Shown: positions 52,467 to 64,000 of the stretch, one piece after another
How the letters are laid out: every line of letters begins with the position of its first letter
Numbering within the stretch: the first letter of the stretch is position 1
Origin: Phytophthora sp. 'mugwort'
Taxonomy: Eukaryota; Oomycota; Peronosporomycetes; Peronosporales; Peronosporaceae
Direction of reading: 5' to 3'
Assembly (NCBI GenBank): GCA_033558025.1
Contig: JAUCEF010000008.1
Location: 1,860,001 to 1,924,000 of the forward strand
Length of the DNA stretch: 64,000 nucleotides
Made by a program: the position numbers and the translations under genes
The notes under the pieces: model-generated
Database searches by the model: none
What the model saw: only the letters and a program-made list of their open reading frames with translations
Told to the model about the DNA's origin: nothing

Positions 52467-54896
52467 ATGAGCCCAAGCCCCGCCTTCTCTGAAGACCCCG
52501 ACTACGCCTTCGCCATGGACGCCACGCCGCCTTCTGCCTTCCGCGTCAACAAGTTCGACGGAGCTAACTTCCACACGTGGAAGTTCAAGATGCAGATGGT
52601 GCTCGAGGAGCGCGAACTGTGGGAAGTGACAAGTGGGGAAGTGAAGCTGGAGCACTGCCAGACTGCGGCGGATCAAGCGCTCTTTCGGAAGAAGTCGCGC
52701 AAGGCGCTGGCGATCATCTGTCTCGCGATGGAGGATTCGCAGCTGCCGCTGGTTCGCTCGGCGAGTGGCGCGCATGATGCATGGTCAAGACTGGAAGGAC
52801 ACTTCGAGAAGAAGAGTTTGGCCAATAAGCTCTTTCTTCGTCGACGTTTCTTCACGACGATGATGGACGAAGGTGATGATGTGTTGGAGCACATCAACAA
52901 GATTAAGACGCTGGCGGAACAGCTCGACGCAGTGGGCGCCCCGGTCAGCGAGGACGTCTTGGTGATTTTGGGAAGTCTGAGCGAGTCGTACCAGTTCCTG
53001 ATCACGGCGTTGGAGTCAAGATCCGACACGCTGACGTGGGAGCTGGTGACGTCTCGGCTGCTACATGAAGACATGAAGCGCAAGGAGCAGGGTGGCGATG
53101 GAGATGGCGCCGCGCCTGGCCAGGCGTTCATGATGAGGGACAACAAGCATAAAGGCCGACCGTCAAAGAAGAACGGTGCGTGCCACAACTGCGGCAAGCA
53201 TGGACATTGGATCGCGGAGTGTCCCTCGCGGATCCATGACAACACGGAACGGCAGCGCTCGCAGCGTGCCAACGTCGCGCGTGAGGATGACTCCGGCGAC
53301 TATCTCTTCTTCGTCGACGGCGATGGCGATGCGGCCATGGCAGCGTCGGCGAGTGGCACATGGCTGGTCGACTCGGGTGCGACGCAGCACATGGCGCACT
53401 CCAAGAAGTTCATGAGAAACTACAAGGCCTTCACTCCGGTCGACGTGCGTCTCGCAGACGACGGTGTGGTTCAAGCGATCGGCAGCGGCGACATTGTGAT
53501 GGAGATGAAGACGCCTCGTGGCATCAAGAAGGGTGTGCTCACGAACGTGTGGCACATTCCCAAGCTAACGCGCAACCTCTTCTCGATCGGGCGCTTCACC
53601 AAGGACGTCAGTGACCTTCGACAGCGACGGATGCTTCATCGCGCTGAAGGGGATGAAGTGCACGATAGGTGCGCGTGACGGCAAGCTGTTCAAGCTGTGC
53701 ATGACGCCCGTGCGCCTGGACGAAGCGAATTCGGCGAGTCCAAACGGGAGCCAAGGGGACACCAAGTCGTACCTCTGGCACCTTCGACTAGGCCACATCG
53801 GTCACGCTGGGCTCGACGCCATCGTCAAGAAGAAGCTCAGCGTCGGCATTGACCTCGGGTCCGCGAGCAAGTGGGAGACGTGCGACGGATGCGCGCTCGG
53901 CAAGCAGACGCGATTGAGTTTCGAATCGACATCGCCCAAGCGTGCCAATGAACTACTGGAGGTAGTGCACAGTGACGTATGCGGGCCCATGCGCACGCCG
54001 ACGTTTGGCGGCAAGCGCTACTTCGTCACCTTTATCGACGACAAGTCGCGCTACTGCGTGGTGTACCTGGTAAAGAACAAGTGGGAGGTGGCCGACAAGT
54101 TCGCGCACTTTGTGGCGTTTGCGGAGACACAGACCGGCAAGCGCGTCAAGGAGCTTCGCAGTGACAACGGTGGTGAGTACAAATCCGACAAAATGGCCAA
54201 GTTTTGCAGCAAGCGCGGCATCGTGCAAAAGTTCACGCCGCCATACACGCCGCAGCTTAACGGAATCGCGGAGCGCATGAACCGGACGCTAGTTGAATGC
54301 GCGCGGTGCATGCTGGAGCACGCGAGTCTGTCCAAGGCATACTGGGGCGAAGCAGTCATGACGGCTATGTTCCTGCGCAACCGCTGTCCGACACATGCGC
54401 TTGACAACGATAAGTCTCCGTACGAGTTGTGGACTGCCAAGAAACCATTGCTGGCCAACCTCAAAGTCTTCGGTTGCCACGCCTACGTGCATGTGGCGAA
54501 AGAGAAGCGAACCAAGCTGGATGCGCGATCGGTGCGATGCAGGTTCCTGGGGTACTCGGACCACGAGAAAGCGTATCGGTTCGAGGAGATCGAGAGTGGT
54601 CGCGTGCTGGTGAGCCGCGATGCACAGTTCATGGAAGACGTCTTCGACGGTGGAAGACGCGACTACAAACCCAAGGAGGCGCTGGTGGACCTTCAAGATG
54701 CGGAAGAAGGCACCACGGACAAAGATGAACAGTCGGCATCGGACGACGAAGATGAAGAGACTGCGCGGGATGATGAATTCTTGCCCGGCAGCAAGAGACA
54801 CCCGCGGACACAGTCGCTGGAAGAAGCGGTGGAGACCCCGAGTGCCAAGCGATACGCGTCAGAGAATCGACGCCAAGGCCTGGATGAGATGTCTGC
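52467..54896 (+). pseudogene. gag-pol 5' part (family E with a D-like gag block), frameshifted
   Basis: Starts at the primer-site ATG with an E-type N-terminus (DATPPSAFRVNKFDGANF), switches to D-type in the middle of gag (FFTTMMDEGDDVLEHINKIK) and returns to E type from ESRSDTLTWEL. An in-frame 6-nt loss removes two residues near 52965 (DVLVILGS versus DDLVITLLGS). A 5-bp deletion (GGATC) at about 53608 in the protease region shifts the frame; the rest, from 53611, carries GAG-pre-integrase, integrase (VHSDVCGP, RSDNGGEY, NGIAER) and linker until the A array at 54897. Non-functional. Confidence 0.9.
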
Positions 54897-55246
54897 TGAT
54901 GAAAGGTATGGATCTTGGACACGAAGCTTGTACGAAGCGGAGGGAGGGACGTCGCAGACGGCGGGACCGGAGCGAAGGCACTTGAGGGGTAGAATGAAGA
55001 TTCGAAAGTGATTGAATTGTTGGAGCTTACACCCTACTGTTATAGACACGCGACCCTGCGTCCTATCACCTAGTGCATCTAATCAACCATCACTCACCGG
55101 TGTTCGTCCAATCATCCTACTCGTCTAATCATCGGTGGCGTAAACAACTTACCGTAATCACCATAATCAACGTGGGTTCGGATTGGACCGGTTCGGGTTA
55201 ACCGGTTCACGGCTAATAACTGATACCAAACCGGTAACCGTCAATA
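54897..55246 (-). repeat. LTR 1 of the tandem array, family A
   Basis: 350 bp, TATTGACGG...TTTCATCA on the element strand. Matches LTR 2 in all stretches compared. Confidence 0.93.
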
Positions 55247-55253
55247 CGCCCCC

Positions 55254-58200
55254 TCAATGCGAAGTCCCACGAATGCCGAGAGCCGCCGTCAGATCCGTAT
55301 GGCGTGGTCCCGCGAGAGCCTTCGTCATGATGTCCGCTAGCATCACAGAAGTCTCGCAGTACTCGAGCTTGACTTCACCGCGCTTCACTTCATCGCGGAT
55401 GTGGTGGTACTTGATGTCGATGTGCTTGGCGCGACCGTGGTTTACTGGGTTCTTCGTCATCTTGATGCACGACTGGTTGTCTTCAAGGATCATGAGCTCG
55501 GGTCCAGTCTCATTAGCGGCCGCCAGAATCTCGCGCAGCAGGCGATGAATCCACTTGCCCTCTTGGATCGCCAGACTGAGTGCGATGTACTCCGCCTCAC
55601 TCGTAGACAGCGAAACACTTGACTGCTTCTTGCTTCCCCAGCTCACTGGTGCACCCATTAGCATGAACGTGTAGCCGGAAGTCGACTTGCGGTCCGCGAG
55701 GTCGCCAGCCCAGTCCGCGTCCGAGTACCCGCGAAAGTCGATGTTGTCACCCGGCTTGAAGCAGATTCCATGCGTCTTGGTGCCTTGCAGGTAGCGAAAG
55801 ATACGCTTGACCGCAACCCAGTGTTCTTCTTGAGGGTTCTCCATGAAGCGCGACGCATAGCCAACGGCGTACGCGATGTCCGGGCGCGTGGCAGTCATCA
55901 AGTGCATCAGAGCACCAACAGCTTCGCGAAACGGAGCGTTCACCTTGGTCGCTGCGTCACTTGAAATCAGTCGAGTGCTTATGTCGACGGGACTCACCAC
56001 GGCCTTGCACTCGTCCATACCAAAACGCTTGAGAATGTCATCCACATAGCGGCGCTGACACATCGTCACGCTGCCGTCCGGGCCGTCCACCAATTCGATC
56101 CCAAGAACGAACGCGCACTTGCCGCTGTCGGTCATCTCGAAGCGTGTCTTGAGGTCGGTCTTCGTGCGTGAGATCAGTTCGGGTGAACTTCCGGTAATCA
56201 GCACGTCATCCACGTAGACCAGCACTAGCACGCAGTGACCGTCAACGATCTTGATGTAGAGGCACGGGTCGAACGCCGATACTTGAAAGCCGATGGAGCA
56301 CACGAACTCGTCGAAGGTCTCGTTCCACACGCGCGAAGCTTGCTTGAGACCGTAGATCGCCTTCACCAATTCCAGGCAGTCGAAGTCACCGTCGAGATCA
56401 ACACCTTCGGGGACCGCGCAGAACACCAGTTCTTTCATTATCCCGTACAGGAAAGCTGTCACCACGTCGAGTTGGTCGAGGGGCCAGTCAAAATACTTGG
56501 CAATCGCGATGATCATGCGCAGCGTCACGTACTTGACCACGGGCGAGAACGTCTCGGTGTAGTCGATGCCGTACTTCTGCTTGAACCCCTTGGCCACGAG
56601 GCGCGCCTTGTACTTCTCGATCGATCCGTCCGCTTTGCGCTTGATCTTGAACACCCACTTGGTGCCGATGGCGCGTTGTCCGTTAGGCAACTTGGCAGCA
56701 CGAAACACACCACGAAGTCGCATCGACTTTAACTCAGCACGAATCGCCTTGCGCCAGTGCACTTGGTCGGGGCCGTTCACCGCTTCTTGGAATGTCGTCG
56801 GCTCCGATAGATCGCCTGCTTCGACGGCATTGGCACTTGCACGCCAAAAAACTGGTGGAGTCGATTCTTCATCTTGGTCTCCTGACTTTTCTTCTTCGTC
56901 TGCGTCTGCTCGGTGCGGAGGGGAGTAGTTCGGCGCACTTGCTTCTTCCAGTCCAGGTCGATGACGCACAGCTCGCGGTTTTCTGGCAGCTTCATCTTCG
57001 TCACTCGGGCGGCTCTTGCGCTTCCCTGCCTGCGTGTACTCCGTCTGGCGGAAACCATCATTGTCGATGTCGAGCGAGTCGAAGTCCAGGTCGTCGACAT
57101 CTTCATCGGAAATCGTCGGTGAACATCCAAAGGTCGACTCATCGAAGTTGACATCGCGACTGATAACCACCTGCCCCGCCTCGATGTCATAAAGTCGATA
57201 CGCCTTGGACACTTCTTCGTAACCCAGGAACAGTCCAGCGCGAGCCTTGGGATCCCACTTGAGCCGCTTCTCCTTCGGAGTCAGAATGTACGTCCGACAG
57301 CCGAACACACGCATGTGCTTCACACTCGGCTTGGAGTTGTAAACGATCTCGAACGGAGTCTTGTGCTCGATCTTGGGTGACGGCAGACGATTCTTCACGT
57401 AGATGGCAGTCATGGCCGCCTCAGCCCAGAAACACTTGTCCAGCTTAGCGTGATGCAGCATGCTGCGGCCGATCGTGACGATAGTTCGGATAGCTCGCTC
57501 TGCCGTGCCGTTGGTCTGGTGCGCGTACGGAACCGTGGTTTGCTGCTCGATGCCTCCGTCTTCGTAGAAGTCGTTGAGCGAGTTGGTCGCAAACTCACGA
57601 GCTCCGTCGTGCCGCACAAACTTGACCTTCTTGCCGAACTGCTTCTGCACCTTCATGATGTACGTCTTGATGCAGTCTTCGCTCTCCGACTTGGCACGCA
57701 GGCAGAAACCCTTCATGCATCCACTGGCTTCGTCCACGATCAGTAGCAGGTACTTGCTGCCGCCAAGCGAGTTTTCCTCCATGGGTCCGCAGATGTCGAA
57801 GTGGAGCAGCTCAAATGTGTCGTAGCGACGCTTGTCACGGTTGCTTGGGAATGGTTTTTGGACCATTTTGCCTTGCTGGCAACCACGACACAGACTTGGT
57901 CCGCTCGACTTGAAAGGTGCCTTCGCGTCCTTGATCATGTGGTTGTCGACCATCTTGCGAAGCACCTCAACCGGAGCGTGACCCATGCGCGCGTGCAGGT
58001 CGACAGTCTTGCCACTCGTCGCCGCATTCGCCGATCGCTGAGGCGTCTGAAGCCAGTAGAGTCCATCCATGAGGTTTGCCGTCGCCACCACTTGCTTGGA
58101 GCCTTTGTGCGCAATCTGCATCTTGGTGCCGTCGAACACCACTTGGAACTTGTCACTTTTGTTGATCTGCGGTACCGAAAGCAGATTCTTGCTCATGCCT

Positions 58201-59291
58201 GGCACGTACAGCGCGTTCTTGATCTCGATCTCGCGCTCGTCGCCATTGGGCAGAACCACTTGTTCCACGATGGTCCCCACACCCATGATGGCCACCTTGT
58301 TGCCGTCGGCCACCGAAAGTTCGCCTTCGTTCCGCTCAATCAAATGGACGAACTTGGTCTTGTCGTTGCAGATGTGGTGCGTTGCGCCGCTGTCGACCGC
58401 CCACATCCCGGACACATTCTTGCCCGTCGAAACCCCACATTCCAGTGAAACCGCGAACGCTACTCGATCGTAGTCGTAGTCGTAGCCGTTGCTGTCGTTT
58501 CTCCACTGGATGTTGTTGGCCCCGCGTCTACGGCCGTTGCCGCCGCGTCTTGGCCCTCGGTTCTCGTCCTTCTGCTTGGTCCAGCACTTGTCAATGACAT
58601 GCCCCAATTTACCGCAGTACGTGCATTGGCGAGACTCTCGGTCGGTGTTGAACGCCTTGGCCGCGTTCTCCATCTTCACCGTCGCCGTCTTCTCGCCTTG
58701 TCTCTTGATGTGCTCGTTCGTGAGCACCTTCACGACGTCTTGCGACCGCAGTTCAGCGCTGCTCATCTCCAAGTTCAGCACGACGTTCTCGTAGCTCTTG
58801 GGGAGGCTGCGCAACAAGCAGATCGCCACGTCCTCGTCCTCCATCTTGGCACCGATGCTGCTGAGCTTGGCGCTGATGTTGAGGACCTCGTTGCAATGAT
58901 GCAACACATTGCCGCCTTCCGACATCTCCATGCTGAAGAGTTGGCGCTTCAGGTAGATGCGTCCAGCCTTCTGCGAACCACCGTACAGCGTCTTCAGGCG
59001 CGACCAGGCAACCCACGCTTCCTCGCAGTCGTCGACCACATGGTGGTAGTCCGCGTCCATGTGGAGCAGCATCAGTCCGAACGCGATGTTGCTCAACTTG
59101 ACGTAGTCGTCCTTGGCCCGCGAGTCCGTGTAGCTTGGCGTCGTCTCACGGTTCACGACATGCCACGTCGACTTGGTCAGGAACACGCCACGCATGTAGC
59201 GGTTCCACGTCGCGTAGTTGTCCCCGTTGAACTTGTCAATGGAGACCTTGGTCGAGGCGTCTTGGGCAGAGGACATGGTGCTTGGGCTCAT
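55254..59291 (-). CDS. Gag-Pol polyprotein, family A copia, intact, tandem unit 1 (1345 aa)
   Basis: Complete polyprotein with the same domain order and catalytic residues as 14157-18197: CCHC knuckle (here [15 protein letters not shown]-like), protease DSG, integrase DDE, YVDD, RNase H. It is one residue shorter in the linker region (NAVEAGDLS). It starts in the primer site and stops in the polypurine tract. It differs from unit 2 by only two residues I can find: Met for Thr in the KTATVK(M/T)ENA stretch, and Lys for Glu in AEL(K/E)SMRL. Gly replaces Glu in FYEDGGIEQ in both units. Likely translatable from LTR 2. Confidence 0.93.
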   Translation of the reverse strand: MSPSTMSSAQDASTKVSIDKFNGDNYATWNRYMRGVFLTKSTWHVVNRETTPSYTDSRAKDDYVKLSNIAFGLMLLHMDADYHHVVDDCEEAWVAWSRLKTLYGGSQKAGRIYLKRQLFSMEMSEGGNVLHHCNEVLNISAKLSSIGAKMEDEDVAICLLRSLPKSYENVVLNLEMSSAELRSQDVVKVLTNEHIKRQGEKTATVKMENAAKAFNTDRESRQCTYCGKLGHVIDKCWTKQKDENRGPRRGGNGRRRGANNIQWRNDSNGYDYDYDRVAFAVSLECGVSTGKNVSGMWAVDSGATHHICNDKTKFVHLIERNEGELSVADGNKVAIMGVGTIVEQVVLPNGDEREIEIKNALYVPGMSKNLLSVPQINKSDKFQVVFDGTKMQIAHKGSKQVVATANLMDGLYWLQTPQRSANAATSGKTVDLHARMGHAPVEVLRKMVDNHMIKDAKAPFKSSGPSLCRGCQQGKMVQKPFPSNRDKRRYDTFELLHFDICGPMEENSLGGSKYLLLIVDEASGCMKGFCLRAKSESEDCIKTYIMKVQKQFGKKVKFVRHDGAREFATNSLNDFYEDGGIEQQTTVPYAHQTNGTAERAIRTIVTIGRSMLHHAKLDKCFWAEAAMTAIYVKNRLPSPKIEHKTPFEIVYNSKPSVKHMRVFGCRTYILTPKEKRLKWDPKARAGLFLGYEEVSKAYRLYDIEAGQVVISRDVNFDESTFGCSPTISDEDVDDLDFDSLDIDNDGFRQTEYTQAGKRKSRPSDEDEAARKPRAVRHRPGLEEASAPNYSPPHRADADEEEKSGDQDEESTPPVFWRASANAVEAGDLSEPTTFQEAVNGPDQVHWRKAIRAELKSMRLRGVFRAAKLPNGQRAIGTKWVFKIKRKADGSIEKYKARLVAKGFKQKYGIDYTETFSPVVKYVTLRMIIAIAKYFDWPLDQLDVVTAFLYGIMKELVFCAVPEGVDLDGDFDCLELVKAIYGLKQASRVWNETFDEFVCSIGFQVSAFDPCLYIKIVDGHCVLVLVYVDDVLITGSSPELISRTKTDLKTRFEMTDSGKCAFVLGIELVDGPDGSVTMCQRRYVDDILKRFGMDECKAVVSPVDISTRLISSDAATKVNAPFREAVGALMHLMTATRPDIAYAVGYASRFMENPQEEHWVAVKRIFRYLQGTKTHGICFKPGDNIDFRGYSDADWAGDLADRKSTSGYTFMLMGAPVSWGSKKQSSVSLSTSEAEYIALSLAIQEGKWIHRLLREILAAANETGPELMILEDNQSCIKMTKNPVNHGRAKHIDIKYHHIRDEVKRGEVKLEYCETSVMLADIMTKALAGPRHTDLTAALGIRGTSH

Positions 59292-59295
59292 AACC
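59280..59295 (-). other. Primer-binding site containing the gag ATG, tandem unit 1
   Basis: GGTTATGAGCCCAAGC on the element strand next to LTR 2; the gag ATG is the complement of 59289-59291. Confidence 0.72.
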
Positions 59296-59645
59296 TGATG
59301 AAAGGTATGGATCTTGGACACGAAGCTTGTACGAAGCGGAGGGAGGGACGTCGCAGACGGCGGGACCGGAGCGAAGGCACTTGAGGGGTAGAATGAAGAT
59401 TCGAAAGTGATTGAATTGTTGGAGCTTACACCCTACTGTTATAGACACGCGACCCTGCGTCCTATCACCTAGTGCATCTAATCAACCATCACTCACCGGT
59501 GTTCGTCCAATCATCCTACTCGTCTAATCATCGGTGGCGTAAACAACTTACCGTAATCACCATAATCAACGTGGGTTCGGATTGGACCGGTTCGGGTTAA
59601 CCGGTTCACGGCTAATAACTGATACCAAACCGGTAACCGTCAATA
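59296..59645 (-). repeat. LTR 2 of the tandem array, family A (shared)
   Basis: 350 bp. 5' LTR of 55247-59295 and 3' LTR of 59646-63694; no second LTR or duplication separates the units. Confidence 0.94.
59404..59410 (-). promoter_or_regulatory. Putative transcription initiator in the A LTR
   Basis: TCACTTT within TTCAATCACTTTCGAATC on the element strand, the counterpart of the D-LTR motif at 51356-51362. Upstream on the element strand are a TATA-like TCTATAACAG and several ATTGG motifs. Confidence 0.4.
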
Positions 59646-59652
59646 CGCCCCC

Positions 59653-62600
59653 TCAATGCGAAGTCCCACGAATGCCGAGAGCCGCCGTCAGATCCGTATG
59701 GCGTGGTCCCGCGAGAGCCTTCGTCATGATGTCCGCTAGCATCACAGAAGTCTCGCAGTACTCGAGCTTGACTTCACCGCGCTTCACTTCATCGCGGATG
59801 TGGTGGTACTTGATGTCGATGTGCTTGGCGCGACCGTGGTTTACTGGGTTCTTCGTCATCTTGATGCACGACTGGTTGTCTTCAAGGATCATGAGCTCGG
59901 GTCCAGTCTCATTAGCGGCCGCCAGAATCTCGCGCAGCAGGCGATGAATCCACTTGCCCTCTTGGATCGCCAGACTGAGTGCGATGTACTCCGCCTCACT
60001 CGTAGACAGCGAAACACTTGACTGCTTCTTGCTTCCCCAGCTCACTGGTGCACCCATTAGCATGAACGTGTAGCCGGAAGTCGACTTGCGGTCCGCGAGG
60101 TCGCCAGCCCAGTCCGCGTCCGAGTACCCGCGAAAGTCGATGTTGTCACCCGGCTTGAAGCAGATTCCATGCGTCTTGGTGCCTTGCAGGTAGCGAAAGA
60201 TACGCTTGACCGCAACCCAGTGTTCTTCTTGAGGGTTCTCCATGAAGCGCGACGCATAGCCAACGGCGTACGCGATGTCCGGGCGCGTGGCAGTCATCAA
60301 GTGCATCAGAGCACCAACAGCTTCGCGAAACGGAGCGTTCACCTTGGTCGCTGCGTCACTTGAAATCAGTCGAGTGCTTATGTCGACGGGACTCACCACG
60401 GCCTTGCACTCGTCCATACCAAAACGCTTGAGAATGTCATCCACATAGCGGCGCTGACACATCGTCACGCTGCCGTCCGGGCCGTCCACCAATTCGATCC
60501 CAAGAACGAACGCGCACTTGCCGCTGTCGGTCATCTCGAAGCGTGTCTTGAGGTCGGTCTTCGTGCGTGAGATCAGTTCGGGTGAACTTCCGGTAATCAG
60601 CACGTCATCCACGTAGACCAGCACTAGCACGCAGTGACCGTCAACGATCTTGATGTAGAGGCACGGGTCGAACGCCGATACTTGAAAGCCGATGGAGCAC
60701 ACGAACTCGTCGAAGGTCTCGTTCCACACGCGCGAAGCTTGCTTGAGACCGTAGATCGCCTTCACCAATTCCAGGCAGTCGAAGTCACCGTCGAGATCAA
60801 CACCTTCGGGGACCGCGCAGAACACCAGTTCTTTCATTATCCCGTACAGGAAAGCTGTCACCACGTCGAGTTGGTCGAGGGGCCAGTCAAAATACTTGGC
60901 AATCGCGATGATCATGCGCAGCGTCACGTACTTGACCACGGGCGAGAACGTCTCGGTGTAGTCGATGCCGTACTTCTGCTTGAACCCCTTGGCCACGAGG
61001 CGCGCCTTGTACTTCTCGATCGATCCGTCCGCTTTGCGCTTGATCTTGAACACCCACTTGGTGCCGATGGCGCGTTGTCCGTTAGGCAACTTGGCAGCAC
61101 GAAACACACCACGAAGTCGCATCGATTCGAGCTCAGCACGAATCGCCTTGCGCCAGTGCACTTGGTCGGGGCCGTTCACCGCTTCTTGGAATGTCGTCGG
61201 CTCCGATAGATCGCCTGCTTCGACGGCATTGGCACTTGCACGCCAAAAAACTGGTGGAGTCGATTCTTCATCTTGGTCTCCTGACTTTTCTTCTTCGTCT
61301 GCGTCTGCTCGGTGCGGAGGGGAGTAGTTCGGCGCACTTGCTTCTTCCAGTCCAGGTCGATGACGCACAGCTCGCGGTTTTCTGGCAGCTTCATCTTCGT
61401 CACTCGGGCGGCTCTTGCGCTTCCCTGCCTGCGTGTACTCCGTCTGGCGGAAACCATCATTGTCGATGTCGAGCGAGTCGAAGTCCAGGTCGTCGACATC
61501 TTCATCGGAAATCGTCGGTGAACATCCAAAGGTCGACTCATCGAAGTTGACATCGCGACTGATAACCACCTGCCCCGCCTCGATGTCATAAAGTCGATAC
61601 GCCTTGGACACTTCTTCGTAACCCAGGAACAGTCCAGCGCGAGCCTTGGGATCCCACTTGAGCCGCTTCTCCTTCGGAGTCAGAATGTACGTCCGACAGC
61701 CGAACACACGCATGTGCTTCACACTCGGCTTGGAGTTGTAAACGATCTCGAACGGAGTCTTGTGCTCGATCTTGGGTGACGGCAGACGATTCTTCACGTA
61801 GATGGCAGTCATGGCCGCCTCAGCCCAGAAACACTTGTCCAGCTTAGCGTGATGCAGCATGCTGCGGCCGATCGTGACGATAGTTCGGATAGCTCGCTCT
61901 GCCGTGCCGTTGGTCTGGTGCGCGTACGGAACCGTGGTTTGCTGCTCGATGCCTCCGTCTTCGTAGAAGTCGTTGAGCGAGTTGGTCGCAAACTCACGAG
62001 CTCCGTCGTGCCGCACAAACTTGACCTTCTTGCCGAACTGCTTCTGCACCTTCATGATGTACGTCTTGATGCAGTCTTCGCTCTCCGACTTGGCACGCAG
62101 GCAGAAACCCTTCATGCATCCACTGGCTTCGTCCACGATCAGTAGCAGGTACTTGCTGCCGCCAAGCGAGTTTTCCTCCATGGGTCCGCAGATGTCGAAG
62201 TGGAGCAGCTCAAATGTGTCGTAGCGACGCTTGTCACGGTTGCTTGGGAATGGTTTTTGGACCATTTTGCCTTGCTGGCAACCACGACACAGACTTGGTC
62301 CGCTCGACTTGAAAGGTGCCTTCGCGTCCTTGATCATGTGGTTGTCGACCATCTTGCGAAGCACCTCAACCGGAGCGTGACCCATGCGCGCGTGCAGGTC
62401 GACAGTCTTGCCACTCGTCGCCGCATTCGCCGATCGCTGAGGCGTCTGAAGCCAGTAGAGTCCATCCATGAGGTTTGCCGTCGCCACCACTTGCTTGGAG
62501 CCTTTGTGCGCAATCTGCATCTTGGTGCCGTCGAACACCACTTGGAACTTGTCACTTTTGTTGATCTGCGGTACCGAAAGCAGATTCTTGCTCATGCCTG

Positions 62601-63690
62601 GCACGTACAGCGCGTTCTTGATCTCGATCTCGCGCTCGTCGCCATTGGGCAGAACCACTTGTTCCACGATGGTCCCCACACCCATGATGGCCACCTTGTT
62701 GCCGTCGGCCACCGAAAGTTCGCCTTCGTTCCGCTCAATCAAATGGACGAACTTGGTCTTGTCGTTGCAGATGTGGTGCGTTGCGCCGCTGTCGACCGCC
62801 CACATCCCGGACACATTCTTGCCCGTCGAAACCCCACATTCCAGTGAAACCGCGAACGCTACTCGATCGTAGTCGTAGTCGTAGCCGTTGCTGTCGTTTC
62901 TCCACTGGATGTTGTTGGCCCCGCGTCTACGGCCGTTGCCGCCGCGTCTTGGCCCTCGGTTCTCGTCCTTCTGCTTGGTCCAGCACTTGTCAATGACATG
63001 CCCCAATTTACCGCAGTACGTGCATTGGCGAGACTCTCGGTCGGTGTTGAACGCCTTGGCCGCGTTCTCCGTCTTCACCGTCGCCGTCTTCTCGCCTTGT
63101 CTCTTGATGTGCTCGTTCGTGAGCACCTTCACGACGTCTTGCGACCGCAGTTCAGCGCTGCTCATCTCCAAGTTCAGCACGACGTTCTCGTAGCTCTTGG
63201 GGAGGCTGCGCAACAAGCAGATCGCCACGTCCTCGTCCTCCATCTTGGCACCGATGCTGCTGAGCTTGGCGCTGATGTTGAGGACCTCGTTGCAATGATG
63301 CAACACATTGCCGCCTTCCGACATCTCCATGCTGAAGAGTTGGCGCTTCAGGTAGATGCGTCCAGCCTTCTGCGAACCACCGTACAGCGTCTTCAGGCGC
63401 GACCAGGCAACCCACGCTTCCTCGCAGTCGTCGACCACATGGTGGTAGTCCGCGTCCATGTGGAGCAGCATCAGTCCGAACGCGATGTTGCTCAACTTGA
63501 CGTAGTCGTCCTTGGCCCGCGAGTCCGTGTAGCTTGGCGTCGTCTCACGGTTCACGACATGCCACGTCGACTTGGTCAGGAACACGCCACGCATGTAGCG
63601 GTTCCACGTCGCGTAGTTGTCCCCGTTGAACTTGTCAATGGAGACCTTGGTCGAGGCGTCTTGGGCAGAGGACATGGTGCTTGGGCTCAT
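59653..63690 (-). CDS. Gag-Pol polyprotein, family A copia, intact, tandem unit 2 (1345 aa)
   Basis: Near-identical to unit 1 over its whole length, with all catalytic motifs kept. The coding difference in AEL(E)SMRL comes from four substitutions packed into six bases (about 61126-61131 versus 56727-56732). That clustering looks like a short conversion tract rather than independent mutations. Its 5' LTR begins at 63695 and is cut by the window edge. Confidence 0.93.
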   Translation of the reverse strand: MSPSTMSSAQDASTKVSIDKFNGDNYATWNRYMRGVFLTKSTWHVVNRETTPSYTDSRAKDDYVKLSNIAFGLMLLHMDADYHHVVDDCEEAWVAWSRLKTLYGGSQKAGRIYLKRQLFSMEMSEGGNVLHHCNEVLNISAKLSSIGAKMEDEDVAICLLRSLPKSYENVVLNLEMSSAELRSQDVVKVLTNEHIKRQGEKTATVKTENAAKAFNTDRESRQCTYCGKLGHVIDKCWTKQKDENRGPRRGGNGRRRGANNIQWRNDSNGYDYDYDRVAFAVSLECGVSTGKNVSGMWAVDSGATHHICNDKTKFVHLIERNEGELSVADGNKVAIMGVGTIVEQVVLPNGDEREIEIKNALYVPGMSKNLLSVPQINKSDKFQVVFDGTKMQIAHKGSKQVVATANLMDGLYWLQTPQRSANAATSGKTVDLHARMGHAPVEVLRKMVDNHMIKDAKAPFKSSGPSLCRGCQQGKMVQKPFPSNRDKRRYDTFELLHFDICGPMEENSLGGSKYLLLIVDEASGCMKGFCLRAKSESEDCIKTYIMKVQKQFGKKVKFVRHDGAREFATNSLNDFYEDGGIEQQTTVPYAHQTNGTAERAIRTIVTIGRSMLHHAKLDKCFWAEAAMTAIYVKNRLPSPKIEHKTPFEIVYNSKPSVKHMRVFGCRTYILTPKEKRLKWDPKARAGLFLGYEEVSKAYRLYDIEAGQVVISRDVNFDESTFGCSPTISDEDVDDLDFDSLDIDNDGFRQTEYTQAGKRKSRPSDEDEAARKPRAVRHRPGLEEASAPNYSPPHRADADEEEKSGDQDEESTPPVFWRASANAVEAGDLSEPTTFQEAVNGPDQVHWRKAIRAELESMRLRGVFRAAKLPNGQRAIGTKWVFKIKRKADGSIEKYKARLVAKGFKQKYGIDYTETFSPVVKYVTLRMIIAIAKYFDWPLDQLDVVTAFLYGIMKELVFCAVPEGVDLDGDFDCLELVKAIYGLKQASRVWNETFDEFVCSIGFQVSAFDPCLYIKIVDGHCVLVLVYVDDVLITGSSPELISRTKTDLKTRFEMTDSGKCAFVLGIELVDGPDGSVTMCQRRYVDDILKRFGMDECKAVVSPVDISTRLISSDAATKVNAPFREAVGALMHLMTATRPDIAYAVGYASRFMENPQEEHWVAVKRIFRYLQGTKTHGICFKPGDNIDFRGYSDADWAGDLADRKSTSGYTFMLMGAPVSWGSKKQSSVSLSTSEAEYIALSLAIQEGKWIHRLLREILAAANETGPELMILEDNQSCIKMTKNPVNHGRAKHIDIKYHHIRDEVKRGEVKLEYCETSVMLADIMTKALAGPRHTDLTAALGIRGTSH

Positions 63691-63694
63691 AACC

Positions 63695-64000
63695 TGATGA
63701 AAGGTATGGATCTTGGACACGAAGCTTGTACGAAGCGGAGGGAGGGACGTCGCAGACGGCGGGACCGGAGCGAAGGCACTTGAGGGGTAGAATGAAGATT
63801 CGAAAGTGATTGAATTGTTGGAGCTTACACCCTACTGTTATAGACACGCGACCCTGCGTCCTATCACCTAGTGCATCTAATCAACCATCACTCACCGGTG
63901 TTCGTCCAATCATCCTACTCGTCTAATCATCGGTGGCGTAAACAACTTACCGTAATCACCATAATCAACGTGGGTTCGGATTGGACCGGTTCGGGTTAAC
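63695..64000 (-). repeat. LTR 3 of the tandem array, family A (cut by window edge)
   Basis: 306 of about 350 bp are visible, same sequence as LTR 2. Whether another unit follows cannot be seen. Confidence 0.92.

Larger units (their letters stand above)
52152..54896 (+). mobile_element. Family E copia element, 5' part, plus strand
   Basis: 5' LTR 52152-52462, primer site 52463-52478, gag-pol to 54896, where the A array inserts (TCTGC 54892-54896). Its left target is CTGGC (52147-52151) in A/B integrase. The rest of the element lies beyond the array, outside the window. Confidence 0.9.
54897..64000 (-). mobile_element. Tandem family A array sharing LTRs (LTR-internal-LTR-internal-LTR), runs off the right edge
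   Basis: LTRs at 54897-55246, 59296-59645 and 63695 onward; internal regions 55247-59295 and 59646-63694. The repeat unit is exactly 4399 bp, and the middle LTR serves as 5' LTR of one unit and 3' LTR of the next. Both ORFs are intact. The outer left target is TCTGC in family E; the right target is outside the window. Confidence 0.93.

Noticed and set aside
1..64000. Host genes, tRNA or rRNA genes, CRISPR arrays, bacterial mobile islands
   Set aside because: Every stretch longer than a few bases could be assigned to an LTR, internal region or target duplication of the five copia families. The tRNA-like string at the primer sites is only an anticodon arm.

Overview
The window is one block of nested Ty1/copia LTR retrotransposons from a eukaryotic nuclear genome. 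I see no host gene, tRNA, rRNA, CRISPR array or bacterial-type operon. The intron-less single gag-pol frames, GC-ending codons and a pyrimidine-rich initiator motif in every LTR suggest an oomycete (Phytophthora-like) or another stramenopile. That assignment is inference only.

Five related families can be separated; the labels are mine. Families A and B are sisters with LTRs of about 350 and 343 bp, ends TA...CA, and one ORF of about 1345 codons. Family C has LTRs of about 356 bp with ends TG...CA. Families D and E are sisters with LTRs of 354 and 313 bp, ends TG...TT, and one ORF of about 1374 codons. All share the order Gag, CCHC knuckle, aspartic protease, integrase, reverse transcriptase, RNase H. 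All have a primer-binding site matching the anticodon arm of initiator tRNA-Met, with the gag ATG inside it.

Layout: 1-256, 5' LTR of an element lying off the left edge, inserted in a B element (257-4107, minus). That B element sits in an A/B fragment (4108-5982), which is also hit by a plus-strand B element (5983-9083). Next come the 3' part of an E element (9084-11276, minus), the 3' part of a C element (11277-13799, minus), a full A element (13800-18551, minus), two plus-strand A pieces (18552-18853, 18854-20002), a D 3' part (20003-21323, minus), a C 5' part (21324-23711, plus) and a B 5' part (23712-24506, plus). A full D element (24507-38847, minus) is split by a full chimeric-LTR element (28179-37717), itself split by another (31268-36067). 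An E fragment (38848-45413, plus) is split by a full E element (39984-44700, minus). A recombinant C LTR (45414-45729) is followed by an A/B fragment (45730-52151, minus) split by an intact D element (46886-51679). An E 5' part (52152-54896, plus) leads into a tandem A array, LTR-internal-LTR-internal-LTR (54897 to beyond 64000).

Four insertions carry matching 5-bp target-site duplications and fix the element ends: GACAC, ACGCG, CCAAT and GTCAT. Others have mismatched flanks, indicating ectopic recombination after insertion. Four uninterrupted full-length gag-pol ORFs remain: 14157-18197, 47197-51321, 55254-59291 and 59653-63690. The D copy at 46886-51679, with LTRs identical as far as I can read and a perfect duplication, and the tandem A units look very recent.

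I found no new non-transposon system. The notable points are the compact element design (gag ATG in the primer site, pol stop in the polypurine tract or the 3' LTR), mosaic LTRs, atypical LTR ends, long inverted repeats and recombination scars.
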